Shown one piece after another: positions 8,683 to 16,600 of a stretch of 64,000 bases of DNA; positions within the stretch are counted from its first letter, which is position 1; every line of letters starts with the position of its first letter. Under the pieces are notes generated by a model. It was not told where the DNA came from, made no database searches, and was given only the letters and a program-made list of their open reading frames with translations. The translations under genes and the position numbers were made by a program. This DNA comes from Flavobacteriales bacterium (GTDB taxonomy: Bacteria > Bacteroidota > Bacteroidia > Flavobacteriales_F > PHOS-HE28), in the NCBI GenBank assembly GCA_016705955.1, contig JADJKO010000008.1, positions 97,977-161,976 on the forward strand. Reading direction: 5' to 3'.

Positions 8683-10125
8683 TCAATAGCGAATACACAC
8701 ATTCTTCGCCTCGGTGAAGAAGCGAAGCGCTTCGGTCCCGCCTTCCCGCCCGACACCACTCTGCTTCATGCCCCCGAACGGTGTACGGAGATCGCGGACC
8801 ATCCAACAGTTCACCCACACGATACCACTGCGAAGGTTCCGCACGACCCGTTGTGATCGTGAAATGTCCTGGGTCCACACCACGCTTGCCAATCCGTATG
8901 GTGTATCGTTCGCCAATGCGAGTGCGTGTTCCTCATTGTCGAATGGTTGAAGGGTGACGACAGGTCCGAAGATCTCTTCCTGGTTGGTGCGGCATGCCGG
9001 ACCAAGGCCTTCGATCACGGTAGGTTCCAAATACCACCCACCTGCCAAGGCTCCGTCCAAGCGGACCTGCTTTCCCCCGCACAGCACCTCCCCACCTTCT
9101 TCTTTGGCTAGTGCGACATAGGACAACACCTTTTCCATGTGGTCCTTGCTCACCACAGCGCCGAGGTCCGATGCGTGATCCTTCGGATCGCCGACACGCA
9201 GCGCCTTGGTGCGCTCCACGAAGGCATGACGAAAGCGTGAATAGATATTTCGCTCAATGAGGATCCGTGAACCGCACAAACAGATCTGACCTTGGTTGCG
9301 GAAGGAGCTGTGGATCGTGGTGGAGAGCATGCGCTCGAAGTCACAATCGGCAAAGACCAGCACGGGATTCTTCCCGCCGAGCTCCAGGCTGAGCTTCTTG
9401 AACATGGGCGCTGCTACGCGCGCGATCTCGGCACCCGTTCTTGTTCCTCCGGTGAAGGAAATGGCGGGAATACGCGGATGTGAGGTGATCGCTGCACCCA
9501 CCTTCGAACCGATCCCCTGTACCACATTGAATACCCCCGGAGGCATACCGGCCTCATTGCACAACCGCCCGAGCATGGAGGCTGTCAACGGGGTGATCTC
9601 ACTCGGCTTTGCCACCACGCAATTACCAGCAGCCAAGGCTGGAGCCACTTTCCATGTGAACAGATAGAGCGGCAGATTCCATGGACTGATGCAGCCCGCT
9701 ACACCGATCGGTTGCCGGTCCGTGTAGTTCAAGGCCACATCATCCATGATGTGCGCTTCACTGGCGAAGTGCAGGATCGCTGTGGCGAAGAAGCGAATGT
9801 TCGCAACCGCTCGCGGGATATCCACCTTACGCGCCAAGGACAGGGGTTTGCCGTTGTCCCGTGATTCCGCTGCAACGAACATCTCCAGGTCCCGTTCGAT
9901 CAGGTCGGCGAGTTTCAGGAGGATCCGGCTGCGACCCTCGACACCGAGAGCACGCCACACAGGGAAGGCTTGATGGGCGGCTTCTGTTGCGCTGTCCACA
10001 TCACGTGCATCGCCATCCGCAAGTTGCGCATACACCAAGCCGGTGGCCGGTTCGTGGACATCGATCCAGGAGCCGCTTTCGGCAGGCCGTTCCTCGCCAT
10101 TGATGAAGTGCAGGATGCTTTGCAT
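8683..10125 (-). CDS. Aldehyde dehydrogenase, probable 2-aminomuconic/2-hydroxymuconic semialdehyde dehydrogenase
   Basis: A 480-residue NAD-dependent aldehyde dehydrogenase. Its residues resemble the ALDH8/2-(amino/hydroxy)muconic semialdehyde dehydrogenase group, which oxidises 2-aminomuconate semialdehyde in tryptophan/kynurenine breakdown. All ALDH catalytic residues are visible: Asn150 in SPWNLPLY, Glu248 in LSLELGGKNP and Cys282 in GQICLCGSR. The cofactor loop FTGGTRTG is also present. The start was set at the ATG at 10123-10125 (MQSILHFINGEERPA), the normal ALDH N-terminus; 34 further codons upstream are open but unlikely. It lies about 11 kb from the HAO and ACMSD genes, which provide the upstream steps of the same pathway, so the substrate assignment is partly contextual. 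Confidence 0.85.
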   Translation of the reverse strand: MQSILHFINGEERPAESGSWIDVHEPATGLVYAQLADGDARDVDSATEAAHQAFPVWRALGVEGRSRILLKLADLIERDLEMFVAAESRDNGKPLSLARKVDIPRAVANIRFFATAILHFASEAHIMDDVALNYTDRQPIGVAGCISPWNLPLYLFTWKVAPALAAGNCVVAKPSEITPLTASMLGRLCNEAGMPPGVFNVVQGIGSKVGAAITSHPRIPAISFTGGTRTGAEIARVAAPMFKKLSLELGGKNPVLVFADCDFERMLSTTIHSSFRNQGQICLCGSRILIERNIYSRFRHAFVERTKALRVGDPKDHASDLGAVVSKDHMEKVLSYVALAKEEGGEVLCGGKQVRLDGALAGGWYLEPTVIEGLGPACRTNQEEIFGPVVTLQPFDNEEHALALANDTPYGLASVVWTQDISRSQRVVRNLRSGIVWVNCWMVRDLRTPFGGMKQSGVGREGGTEALRFFTEAKNVCIRY

Positions 10126-10403
10126 GCGGTGTACGAATGTAGACCCCTTCGCGAACGTGCTCCAAAAGGCGAAAGGCCCCCACTTGCGTGGAAGCCTTCC
10201 GACCCCTTGTTGCGCACTGAGAACCAAAACCTAACTCGAAGCGCAGCTTCTTGAAAATGTTCCTTGGCGGATCGCCAAGCGGCTCCTCGCTCTTGCACCA
10301 CAAAGGAAGACCGACCGTGCGGCCATGATCGTCAATGATCCGATAAGGAACGTTAAAGAGCGTTAAGCGCTGTTCGCGTTGCCGGGTGCGGTAGTTTCGC
10401 TTG

Positions 10404-11969
10404 GTGGACAAGCGATTCATCGTCGGCATGTTGGTGTCGATCTCACTCGCATTGGTGGGTTTGATCGCGATCCAAGTAGTTTGGATCCATGAGACGATGG
10501 AACTCCGCCAAGAACAGTTCACACGCGCTGTGGACAATGCGCTGTTCGACGTGAGCGATGTGCTGGAGCGCACCGAGCGGATGGGTGAACTCAGGCGCCA
10601 CCGGACGGGCAGGAGGTTGCTGGTGAAGTTGGATTCGCTCCGGCTTATGGAGGCGTCGAGCATGCATGAGGACGCGCGGTTGAAGGAAGAGGCCACACCC
10701 CTGGAGAAGCCGATGGGGATCCACGAGGGAGATGAGGTCATTTCGCCGTCCCCACCAGCGGAGCTTCCTTCCCAAGGAAGCGCTGCCGGGAACCAACCGC
10801 TGAAACACTACGAAGAGCCGGAGCACTACGAAGAGATGGTGACCGACCTGGTCAGGGGTATCCTTTCCGGGCAAGCCCGTCGTGCCATAGGCCAACGGGT
10901 GGATGCCATGCTTGTCGATTCACTGCTGATCACGCGCCTTGCCCCGTTGGGGGTGGACGGTGCGATCCCTTGGGGCGTGTTCTCCGGGGAAGGAGCTTGG
11001 GAGGATCTGCCCGGTGCGGCCAAGGTTGATACGAGCCTGCTCCGATCCAGCGTGCATCGCGAACGGCTTTTCAGGCATGATCCCGGAGGCCATGCACACT
11101 TCCTTCATGTGTTCGTGAACCAGACCCGGGCTTCGCGATTGAGCGGCCTTTGGCCGATGCTCGTGGCATCCGTGCTATTCGTGATCGTGATCGCGCTCGC
11201 GTTCGTTCATACCATCCGCACGATCGTGCGGCAGAAACGGATCAGTGACATCCGGAACGATCTGGTGAACAACCTGACGCATGAACTCAAAACGCCCATA
11301 AGTACGATCGGTCTTGCCTGCGAGGCGCTCTCTGATCCGTCCATACCGCGATCGGAGGAGCAAGTGCGCAGCTACACGAATATGATCCGGGACGAGAACA
11401 AGCGACTCGGGGCGCTGGTGGAGAATGTGTTGTTGAGCGCCGTGCAGGATAGCGGCCACATGGTGCTGAAACCCGTTGACCTGGACCTGCACGCGGTGAT
11501 CGATGATGTGGTGCGCAGTAGCCACCTGCTCGTTTCACGTCGGAACGGCAAAGTGGAACTGGACACGAAAGCGGAGATCCATCACCTCCGGGGCGATCGG
11601 ATCCACCTGACGAACCTGCTCTACAACCTGATCGATAACGCGGTGAAGTATTCGGAGACGGAGCCCCGCATCCGGATCACCAGCCGCAATGATGATCAAG
11701 GGATCACGCTCTCGATCGCCGATAATGGCATCGGCATATCGCGTTCGGAACAGCGCAAGATCTTCGACCGGCTTTACCGTGTACCTACCGGTGACCTGCA
11801 TAACGCCAAGGGGTTCGGCCTGGGCCTGAGCTACGTGAAGAACGTGGTGGATGGACACGGCGGGCGGATCACCGTGGAGAGCACACCCGGACAAGGCAGT
11901 ACATTCCACATCTTCTTTCCTTTTGAACATGACCACACCCACCAAGGTCCTCGTCGTGGAGGACGATGA
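10404..11969 (+). CDS. Sensor histidine kinase
   Basis: A membrane histidine kinase of about 521 residues. It has an N-terminal helix (about 5-25, VGMLVSISLALVGLIAIQVV) and a periplasmic sensor region to about 255 with a proline/glutamate-rich stretch. A second helix (WPMLVASVLFVIVIALAFV) and a short linker follow. The HisKA domain has its phospho-acceptor His in NLTHELKTPISTI, and the HATPase domain shows N-box NLIDNAVKYS, G1 IADNGIGIS and G2 GFGLGLSYV. There is no ATG near the expected start. The frame opens with TTG (10401) and GTG (10404), and related kinases begin with a few charged residues before the first helix, so I chose the GTG; an ATG at 10428 is the alternative. Its 3' end overlaps the response regulator by 41 bp, so the two form one transcription unit. 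Confidence 0.93.
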   Translation: MDKRFIVGMLVSISLALVGLIAIQVVWIHETMELRQEQFTRAVDNALFDVSDVLERTERMGELRRHRTGRRLLVKLDSLRLMEASSMHEDARLKEEATPLEKPMGIHEGDEVISPSPPAELPSQGSAAGNQPLKHYEEPEHYEEMVTDLVRGILSGQARRAIGQRVDAMLVDSLLITRLAPLGVDGAIPWGVFSGEGAWEDLPGAAKVDTSLLRSSVHRERLFRHDPGGHAHFLHVFVNQTRASRLSGLWPMLVASVLFVIVIALAFVHTIRTIVRQKRISDIRNDLVNNLTHELKTPISTIGLACEALSDPSIPRSEEQVRSYTNMIRDENKRLGALVENVLLSAVQDSGHMVLKPVDLDLHAVIDDVVRSSHLLVSRRNGKVELDTKAEIHHLRGDRIHLTNLLYNLIDNAVKYSETEPRIRITSRNDDQGITLSIADNGIGISRSEQRKIFDRLYRVPTGDLHNAKGFGLGLSYVKNVVDGHGGRITVESTPGQGSTFHIFFPFEHDHTHQGPRRGGR

Positions 11970-12624
11970 CAATCTGGGCCTCCTCCTCTCGGGATACTTG
12001 CGCGCCAAGGGATATGAAGCGGAGTTGCGCACCGACGGGAAGCAAGGTGCGCAGGCCTATGCCAAGAACCGCTTCGACCTGCTCATCCTGGATGTCATGC
12101 TCCCGTTGAAGGACGGCTTCACGTTGGCGAGGGAGATCCGTGCGAAGGACCCCGAAGTGCCGATCATCTTCCTTACGGCCCGTAGCATGAAGCAGGACAC
12201 CATCCAAGGATTCCAGAGCGGTGCCGATGATTACATCACCAAGCCGTTCGGAATGGAGGAATTGATCCTGCGGATGGAAGCGGTACTGCGCCGCACGAAA
12301 GGAGTGGTCGCCAAAGCGGAGGAACCGGTCAAGTACACGCTGGGGTCCTGCACGTTCGATGTGCGCAAGCAGCACCTGCGCACACCGACCCACGAACGGA
12401 AGTTGACGACCAAGGAGTCGGACCTCCTGCGGCTCCTGTGCATGCACAAGAATGATGTACTGGACCGCTCCAAGGCACTGCAAGAGGTCTGGGGCAATGA
12501 CAGTTATTTCAATGGCCGGAGCATGGACGTGTACATCGCCAAGTTGCGGAAATACCTCAGGGACGACCCATCGCTGGAGATCATCAATATCCATGGCAAA
12601 GGGTTCCGTTTGGTGGCTCCCTAG
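11929..12624 (+). CDS. OmpR/PhoB-family response regulator
   Basis: A 231-residue DNA-binding response regulator. The receiver domain (about 5-120) has acidic residues in VVEDDD, the phospho-acceptor Asp in LLILDVMLP, the Thr in FLTARS, and the Lys in YITKPFGMEE. The C-terminal winged-helix domain (about 135-231) shows LTTKESDLLRLLCMHKNDV and MDVYIAKLRKYL. The start ATG at 11929 lies inside the end of the histidine kinase gene, and the overlap implies translational coupling. It is the obvious partner of that kinase. The regulated genes are unknown. Confidence 0.95.
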   Translation: MTTPTKVLVVEDDDNLGLLLSGYLRAKGYEAELRTDGKQGAQAYAKNRFDLLILDVMLPLKDGFTLAREIRAKDPEVPIIFLTARSMKQDTIQGFQSGADDYITKPFGMEELILRMEAVLRRTKGVVAKAEEPVKYTLGSCTFDVRKQHLRTPTHERKLTTKESDLLRLLCMHKNDVLDRSKALQEVWGNDSYFNGRSMDVYIAKLRKYLRDDPSLEIINIHGKGFRLVAP

Positions 12625-12852
12625 TGCGGATGCTCACATTGATGGCGCGTTCCGCAATGCATGAGACGGAGATGATGAATGGGATCCCCCGCCTATCGTC
12701 ACGGAGCTTTCCCGCTTCATGATCACCTCGGTCGAAGGGAGGGGTCGGACAGGAACGATGGACCATTCGACATGGATGTGCCAAGAGCGAATGCTGAGGC
12801 GACCATTGTGATGATCGATACCACGCGGCGTTTGCCTTCAGCCCACGAACGG

Positions 12853-13638
12853 TCAAAGGCAAGCCGTTCGCCCGCCATCCACCGGCAGGTTGATGCCGTT
12901 GATGTAGGCACCCGATGGACCTGCAAGAAAAGCCGCAGCGAATGCGATCTCCTCGGGCTTGGCGAATCTGTGTAACGGGATCTCATCCAGCATCTCCTCC
13001 TTGGCTTGCTCGTCCGTGGTGCCGCCCTTCATACTCTTGTTCCGGATGATCGCTGTAAGACGATCCGTGCTTGTTGCACCCGGCAGGACATTGTTCACCG
13101 TGATACCGAACGGACCGAGTTCATTCGCAAGCGTCTTGCTCCATTGTGCAACCGCTCCGCGAATGGTGTTGCTCACACCAAGGTTGTGCAAGGGTTGCTT
13201 CACGCTGGTGCTGATGATGTTGATGATCCGACCATCATGTCGCGCTTTCATACCGGGAACCGTGTTGCGCACCACAGCTTGAAAGGCCAGAAGGTGTTGG
13301 CGGAATGCAGCTTCGAACGCATCCAACTCGGCAGTGTGCGCCAACCCTGGGGGCGGCCCACCGCTGTTATTCACAATGACATCGACTGAAACCTCGGCGC
13401 ACAGATCACCAATTGCAACTTCAAGCGCTGGTGTATCGGCCATATCCACAGCGATGATCCGATGGGATGAGCGGCCATCCCCCGGAAGTTCAACACGCAG
13501 TGCTTCCAGCTTTCCGCGATCACGCGCCAACAGGACGAGTTCGGCACCGAGCGCTGCGAATTCCTGTGCGATCGCACGCCCGATCCCTTGTGAAGCACCG
13601 AGGACCAACGCGCGTTTCCCGTTCAGTTGAATATTCAT
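12853..13638 (-). CDS. SDR-family protein with an altered active site
   Basis: A 261-residue Rossmann-fold short-chain dehydrogenase/reductase-like protein. The cofactor-binding motif GASQGIGRAIA (about 14-24) and the NNSGG motif are intact, and the C-terminus INGINLPVDGG is standard. The catalytic segment is not. After the Ser in IINIISTSVKQP the expected YxxxK is replaced by SNTIR, so the catalytic Tyr and Lys are missing. A subgroup of SDRs annotated as FabG-like has this SVKxP...LSNxxR pattern, so it is probably ancestral to the subgroup and not recent damage. It may bind NAD(P) without classical reductase chemistry, or use a different mechanism. Related proteins sit beside 3-hydroxyanthranilate catabolism genes in other Bacteroidota, which would fit the HAO/ACMSD genes 7 kb away. 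Confidence 0.85.
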   Translation of the reverse strand: MNIQLNGKRALVLGASQGIGRAIAQEFAALGAELVLLARDRGKLEALRVELPGDGRSSHRIIAVDMADTPALEVAIGDLCAEVSVDVIVNNSGGPPPGLAHTAELDAFEAAFRQHLLAFQAVVRNTVPGMKARHDGRIINIISTSVKQPLHNLGVSNTIRGAVAQWSKTLANELGPFGITVNNVLPGATSTDRLTAIIRNKSMKGGTTDEQAKEEMLDEIPLHRFAKPEEIAFAAAFLAGPSGAYINGINLPVDGGRTACL

Positions 13639-13713
13639 GATCGCAAAGGTGGATGAGAAAGCCCTTGGAAAAGCGGATGGGTATTCGTCCCTTCGTCCCC
13701 TTCCTAACCGAAC

Positions 13714-16374
13714 ATGGAAATGAACAAAACAACTACCCTACGCCTTGTACTAATGGCCGTGGCCCTACTTCCCGGGGCCTTCATGCAAGGCCAGTCCCGG
13801 CTGGACCTCGGTCCTCGTCGGCACATGACCGCTCTTCAGTCCACCGCCCAGCCTGCCCACACGGAGTCCCGTGGAGGTGGGTATTGCGTGGCCGAAGCCG
13901 ATGGGACCGATCTTGGTCTCGATGAGCGGATCATCAACGTGAACTTCGCTGGGATCGACAACACGTCGCCCAATGCACCCCCTGTTGTTCCGGCTTACAC
14001 CTACTACTCGGCGGTTACCGGTAACGTAACGGCAGGCATGACCTACCCGATCTCGGTCGGGGTAAGCAGCAGCCTTGCTGGTGGGACCTCGTACGCGGAG
14101 AACCAGGTCCTCGTATGGATCGACTACAACCAGGACATGGATTTCGAGGATGCGGGAGAGCTCGCCTTCACCTCCACCATCGGTGCGGTGACGGCGTACA
14201 CCGGGAACATCACCGTTCCTGGCGGGGCGACCGTGGGTACCACGCGTATGCGCATTCGCTTGCACGACACGCATGATGGTTCGGCCTACACCAACAACTT
14301 CAACGACACACCTTGCGGCGTGGCGAGCTATGGCGAGATCGAGGACTATGTGATCCAGATCGCCGCTGGCGGCGGAACCCCACCGAATGATGAGTGTGGT
14401 GGTGCGGTGGTCCACAGCCTTTCGGTACCCGGTACCGTCACCATGAGTGGTGACAACACCGGCGCCACGGTGGATGCCCCGACCAACTTCGTGATCGTGT
14501 GGGAGGCCTTCACCACCACGGAGTGCTCGAATATCGACATCGGCTATTGCGTGCCCGGTTCGGAGTTCACTAATTTCCTCGTGAACCTGGCGGTGAGTTG
14601 CCCGGATTTCGTTACTGGTGTGTTGACCGGAACGACCTCTCCTGACAATTGCACTTTGAGCTTTGCGGAGCTGCCTGCCGGCACCTACTACATCCCGGTC
14701 ATGGTGGATCCGGCCAACACACCGGTCGGAGCGTACAGCATCAGTGTAACGAGCACGCCTTGTGGAACGGGCTATTGCGCCGCAAGCGCCACCAGCACCG
14801 CTGCGGCCCTCGAGAAGATCGGGAACGTGACCGTGGCGGACATCAACAACACCTCCACCGCCACGCTCGGGTATGAGGACTTCACCTCCGTTACGGGCAA
14901 CATGACCGCAGGCCAGTCCTATCCGGTAACCGTGACGTTGACCGATGGATGGGATAGCGATCAGGTATTGATCTGGATCGACTTCGACCATAGCCTGAGC
15001 TTCGAACCCGGTGAACTCGTGTACACCTCCACGATCGGAGCTGGTCCGCATGCCGGTACCATTGCCATCCCGGGCGGTACAATGGCAGGGACCACCCGTA
15101 TGCGCGTTCGTTTGCACGACACGCACGATGGAACGACCTACACGAACGTTGCGAACGACACACCTTGCGGTACATCCACCTACGGGCAGGTGGAGGACTA
15201 CACCGTGAACATCGGCGGCGGCGGACCTACCCCGCCGAATGACCTGTGCTTCGATGTGACCCCGGTCGCCTTGGCTATTGGAGCCACGGTCACCTTCACA
15301 GGTGATAACACGAATGCGACCAGCATCGATGATGTGATCCCAGGCTCTCCCTTGGATCCGCTCGACCCGACGGTCTGGCATGCCTTCACCACGACCGAGT
15401 GCAGCAATGTGGTGGTGTCCTATTGCGCCACCTCCCCGGCATTCACGAACGTGTGGATCTTCTTGACGAATAGCTGCCCTGGGAATGATTATGTGCTTGG
15501 CGCCTACGAAGCCACAACATGCCCGAACAATTACGTGGTGTCCTACTTCAACCTACCTGCGGGCACGTGGTATTTGCCGGTCCTCATGGATCCGGCCATG
15601 GCGATCGGACCGTACAGTATTGATGTCTCGGCTACAGCCTGTGCAAACCCTGGCAACTATTGCGAAGCAGGTGCGGCGAGCTTGCTGTATGAGAAGATCA
15701 GCAACGTGACCTTCGCGGACCTCAACAACACCTCCTCCAGCGCTGCGGGATTCGAGGACTTCACCAGCCAGACCGCCTCGGTGGTGGCCGGTGTTTCCTA
15801 CCCGATCTCGGTGACGATCGCGGCAGGTTATGCAACTGATCAGGTGTTGGCATGGATCGATTGGGATCACAGTTCCACCTTCGATGCGGGTGAATTGATG
15901 TTCTCCTCGCCTACCGGCATTGGCCCACACACCGGCATGGTCGCTGTACCGCTGACGGCGTTGGCTGGCCCGACCCGCATGCGTGTTCGTCTACACGACA
16001 CCTATGTTGGAGTGGACTACCAGAACACTCCGAACGCCACGCCGTGCGATACTTCGACGTATGGACAGGTGGAGGATTACACCGTGGACATGATCGGTAT
16101 CATCACCGGAGCGAACGAGTTGAACGCTTCAGGTTGGGCGGTATTCCCCAACCCGAGCAACGGCGACTTCACCATCCGTTATGCGGGTGCGGAGGGTATG
16201 GTGACGATGGACGTGTTGGACATGACCGGCCGGGTGGTGTACAACAACCGCCGCTCCGTTAGCGCGGACAGCGTGTTGCCACTTCAGTTGGCTGGCCGAT
16301 TGGCGACAGGTACCTACCTGCTGCGACTCACATCAGCTGAACGGACCTACGAGCAGCGCATCGTCGTGCGCTGA
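13714..16374 (+). CDS. Secreted GEVED-repeat protein with T9SS type A sorting domain
   Basis: An 886-residue secreted protein. The N-terminal signal is MEMNKTTTLRLVLMAVALLP and what follows (a second ATG at 13720 is equally possible). Three GEVED-type domains follow, each with WIDYNQDMDFEDAGEL-like and GEIEDYV/GQVEDYTV motifs, ending near residues 215, 505 and 795. Between them lie two beta-sandwich (PPC-like) domains beginning PPNDECGGAV and PPNDLCFDV. The last ~80 residues are a T9SS type A sorting domain (WAVFPNPSNGDFTIRYAG up to YEQRIVVR). It is thus exported by the Por/T9SS system and anchored or released at the surface, probably as an adhesin or matrix protein. A strong terminator follows. 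Confidence 0.9.
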   Translation: MEMNKTTTLRLVLMAVALLPGAFMQGQSRLDLGPRRHMTALQSTAQPAHTESRGGGYCVAEADGTDLGLDERIINVNFAGIDNTSPNAPPVVPAYTYYSAVTGNVTAGMTYPISVGVSSSLAGGTSYAENQVLVWIDYNQDMDFEDAGELAFTSTIGAVTAYTGNITVPGGATVGTTRMRIRLHDTHDGSAYTNNFNDTPCGVASYGEIEDYVIQIAAGGGTPPNDECGGAVVHSLSVPGTVTMSGDNTGATVDAPTNFVIVWEAFTTTECSNIDIGYCVPGSEFTNFLVNLAVSCPDFVTGVLTGTTSPDNCTLSFAELPAGTYYIPVMVDPANTPVGAYSISVTSTPCGTGYCAASATSTAAALEKIGNVTVADINNTSTATLGYEDFTSVTGNMTAGQSYPVTVTLTDGWDSDQVLIWIDFDHSLSFEPGELVYTSTIGAGPHAGTIAIPGGTMAGTTRMRVRLHDTHDGTTYTNVANDTPCGTSTYGQVEDYTVNIGGGGPTPPNDLCFDVTPVALAIGATVTFTGDNTNATSIDDVIPGSPLDPLDPTVWHAFTTTECSNVVVSYCATSPAFTNVWIFLTNSCPGNDYVLGAYEATTCPNNYVVSYFNLPAGTWYLPVLMDPAMAIGPYSIDVSATACANPGNYCEAGAASLLYEKISNVTFADLNNTSSSAAGFEDFTSQTASVVAGVSYPISVTIAAGYATDQVLAWIDWDHSSTFDAGELMFSSPTGIGPHTGMVAVPLTALAGPTRMRVRLHDTYVGVDYQNTPNATPCDTSTYGQVEDYTVDMIGIITGANELNASGWAVFPNPSNGDFTIRYAGAEGMVTMDVLDMTGRVVYNNRRSVSADSVLPLQLAGRLATGTYLLRLTSAERTYEQRIVVR

Positions 16375-16392
16375 TCGGATACGGGATCCGTT

Positions 16393-16432
16393 GAAGGGCG
16401 TTCACCGCGAGGTGGACGCCCTTCTTATTTTC
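16393..16432 (+). terminator. Rho-independent terminator after the GEVED protein gene
   Basis: A 14-bp stem with one mismatch (16393-16406 with 16411-16424) closes a GCGA tetraloop and is followed by TTATTTT. It is a good intrinsic terminator between two large T9SS cargo genes. Confidence 0.85.
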
Positions 16433-16600
16433 AAGTGTGCGGCAACCGACGGTCGCCATATCCGGTCCTTGCTTGTGGAAAAATGATAAGCCCGTGGTGA
16501 CGGGAAGATCCCGCTTTGATCGAACCTTCGCCGACCGAACAGAACCCTGATCATGAGATGATCGGAACCTAGACCTTCTCAACAGATAGATAACCCGGAA

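Noticed and set aside
13765..15381. 538-residue minus-strand frame
   Set aside because: It is antisense to the GEVED/T9SS gene, which has clear domains. High GC content keeps the opposite strand open.
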